A stretch of 14,018 nt of DNA, taken from an uncultured Bacilli bacterium (GTDB lineage Bacteria; Bacillota_I; Bacilli_A; RF39; UBA660). The notes beneath the pieces are model-generated. The model was not told the origin of the DNA. It worked only from the letters and a program-made list of their open reading frames with translations, and made no database searches. Of this stretch, positions 13,077 to 14,018 are shown piece after piece. A program made the position numbers and the translations under genes. How positions within the stretch are numbered: the stretch's first letter is position 1; every line of letters starts with the position of its first letter. The stretch is from NCBI GenBank assembly GCA_947598345.1, contig CANQFF010000022.1, positions 1 to 14,018 of the forward strand. Direction: 5' to 3'.

Positions 13077-14018
13077 CTATTTTTCAATTTTAAATATAAC
13101 TTGATACATATTTAGTAAATCATATTCTTCTACTTCAATTTTATAACCATATTGTTCTATTTTTCCTGAACATTCTCTAATTGCATTAATTACTTCCCTA
13201 AAATCAGCTTTAGATTGAGGCACTGGTTGATTAGGCATTACTGGATCATATTGTTTATTATAATCAGTTATTATTATTGGCTCAGGCATTTTTAATTCAG
13301 GAACACTAACTGGTTCTGGTGTTGGTTCTGTTGGTGGTACGCTTGGCATATCAACTGATGGTGTTTCTACCTCGCTTGGAGTTCCAAAACTAAATACACC
13401 ATCTACATTTTGTACTGGATCAGCTTGTGGCATATTAATTGGTTCCTCTATTATAGGAGCTGTTACAGGTACAACTGGCTCTTGTGCTGGAGTTGGTTCT
13501 ACTGGTGGAACTGGCATTGGTGCTACCGCTGGTGTTGGCTCTGATGGTGAAGCTTGAGTTGGTGATGGTTCAGCAACTGATACAACATTTCCATTAGCAT
13601 CAAAACTAAATCCACCTATTGTTGCTGGTTGTGACATTTCAACTGCTGGTATATCTACTGATGGAACTGGTGTTGGTGCTACTGCTGGAGCTGGTTCTAC
13701 TGGTGGTACTGGCATTGGTGCTACTGCTGGTGCTGGCTCTACTGGTGGAACTGGCATTGGTGCTACTGCTGGTGCTGGCTCTACTGATGGAACTGGTGTT
13801 GGTGCTACTGCTGGTGCTGGTTCTACTGGTGGTACTGGCATTGGTGCTACTGCTGGTGCTGGCTCTACTGGTGGAACTGGCATTGGTGCTACTGCTGGTG
13901 CTGGCTCTACTGATGGAACTGGTGTTGGTGCTACTGCTGGTGCTGGTTCTACTGGTGGTACTGGCATTGGTGCTACTGCTGGTGCTGGCTCTACTGGTGG
14001 AACTGGCATTGGTGCTAC
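13077..14018 (-). CDS. Proline-rich tandem-repeat protein, 5' end missing
   Basis: The frame stays open to the last base of the window, so the start lies beyond the edge; the first ATG seen (14009) is only a repeat residue. At least 313 residues are visible. The N-terminal visible part is eight full 14-residue repeats of the form MPVPPVEPAPAVAP or TPVPSVEPAPAVAP and a broken ninth. A Pro/Val/Glu-rich linker of about 130 residues follows, with two short FSF motifs (GGFSFDANGNV and GVFSFGTP) and one stray repeat. The C-terminal 45 residues (from SKADFREVINAIRECSG to YQVIFKIEK) look folded. Such an extended linker plus small domain suits a scaffold or a wall-spanning tether, but no signal peptide or anchor can be judged without the start. 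Base use is much richer in GC than its neighbours because of Pro/Ala codons. Confidence 0.75.
   Translation of the reverse strand, partial: VAPMPVPPVEPAPAVAPMPVPPVEPAPAVAPTPVPSVEPAPAVAPMPVPPVEPAPAVAPMPVPPVEPAPAVAPTPVPSVEPAPAVAPMPVPPVEPAPAVAPMPVPPVEPAPAVAPTPVPSVDIPAVEMSQPATIGGFSFDANGNVVSVAEPSPTQASPSEPTPAVAPMPVPPVEPTPAQEPVVPVTAPIIEEPINMPQADPVQNVDGVFSFGTPSEVETPSVDMPSVPPTEPTPEPVSVPELKMPEPIIITDYNKQYDPVMPNQPVPQSKADFREVINAIRECSGKIEQYGYKIEVEEYDLLNMYQVIFKIEK
13674..14009 (-). repeat. Nested tandem repeat, 42-bp unit in 126-bp triplets
   Basis: Eight complete 42-bp units plus part of a ninth, in frame with the proline-rich gene. In coding direction the units follow the order A-B-C-A-B-C-A-B-C'. A and B differ by synonymous changes, and C changes Met to Thr and Pro to Ser. 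The real period is thus 126 bp, with copies from 14009, 13883 and 13757. The array continues past the window edge. There are no unique spacers, so it is not a CRISPR array. Confidence 0.95.

Noticed and set aside
13674..14018. CRISPR array
   Set aside because: The 42-bp repeats are directly adjacent, in frame, and have no unique spacers; they encode Pro-rich protein repeats.

Overview
The window is very AT-rich, uses the standard genetic code (TGG tryptophan codons, TAA and one TGA stop, strong AGGAGG/AGGTGA ribosome binding sites) and carries spoIIR, a MurZ-type murA, uvrB, lgt and ung. This points to a low-GC Bacillota (Firmicutes) with an endospore-forming ancestry, plausibly an uncultured gut Bacilli or Clostridia lineage; the exact taxon cannot be read from the sequence. 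Fourteen clear genes run leftward (- strand), plus a doubtful 25-codon frame, and one (an ASCH-domain protein) runs rightward.

Right to left, which is the direction of transcription: a truncated proline-rich repeat protein runs off the right edge (13077-14018). Then comes the ASCH gene on the opposite strand, converging on a shared terminator. A two-gene unit of a 460-residue unknown and a metallo-beta-lactamase-fold hydrolase follows, then an AAA_14/DUF4143 ATPase. Next is a DNA-repair and envelope cluster, uvrB - YvlD-like membrane protein - lgt - ung, closed by a terminator. It is followed by spoIIR - mntP. The last group is murA (MurZ type) - SGNH-fold protein - BI-1/YccA protein - rpmE - DUF421/YetF protein.

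The left half is mainly housekeeping: peptidoglycan precursor synthesis, lipoprotein lipidation, base-excision and nucleotide-excision repair, Mn2+ efflux, ribosome and a sporulation signal. Two neighbourhoods look like eroded versions of well-known Bacilli synteny: murZ-rho-rpmE without rho, and uvrB-uvrA-...-yvlD-hprK-lgt without uvrA and hprK.

No CRISPR, prophage, insertion sequence, tRNA or rRNA was found, and I do not see a convincing new multi-gene system. The points most worth following are: an SGNH-fold protein whose whole catalytic triad appears replaced; a nested 42/126-bp repeat at the right edge, probably an assembly break; a recurring promoter layout in which the -10 box sits 5-7 nt from the Shine-Dalgarno, giving near-leaderless transcripts; and inverted repeats in the murA, uvrB and ATPase control regions.
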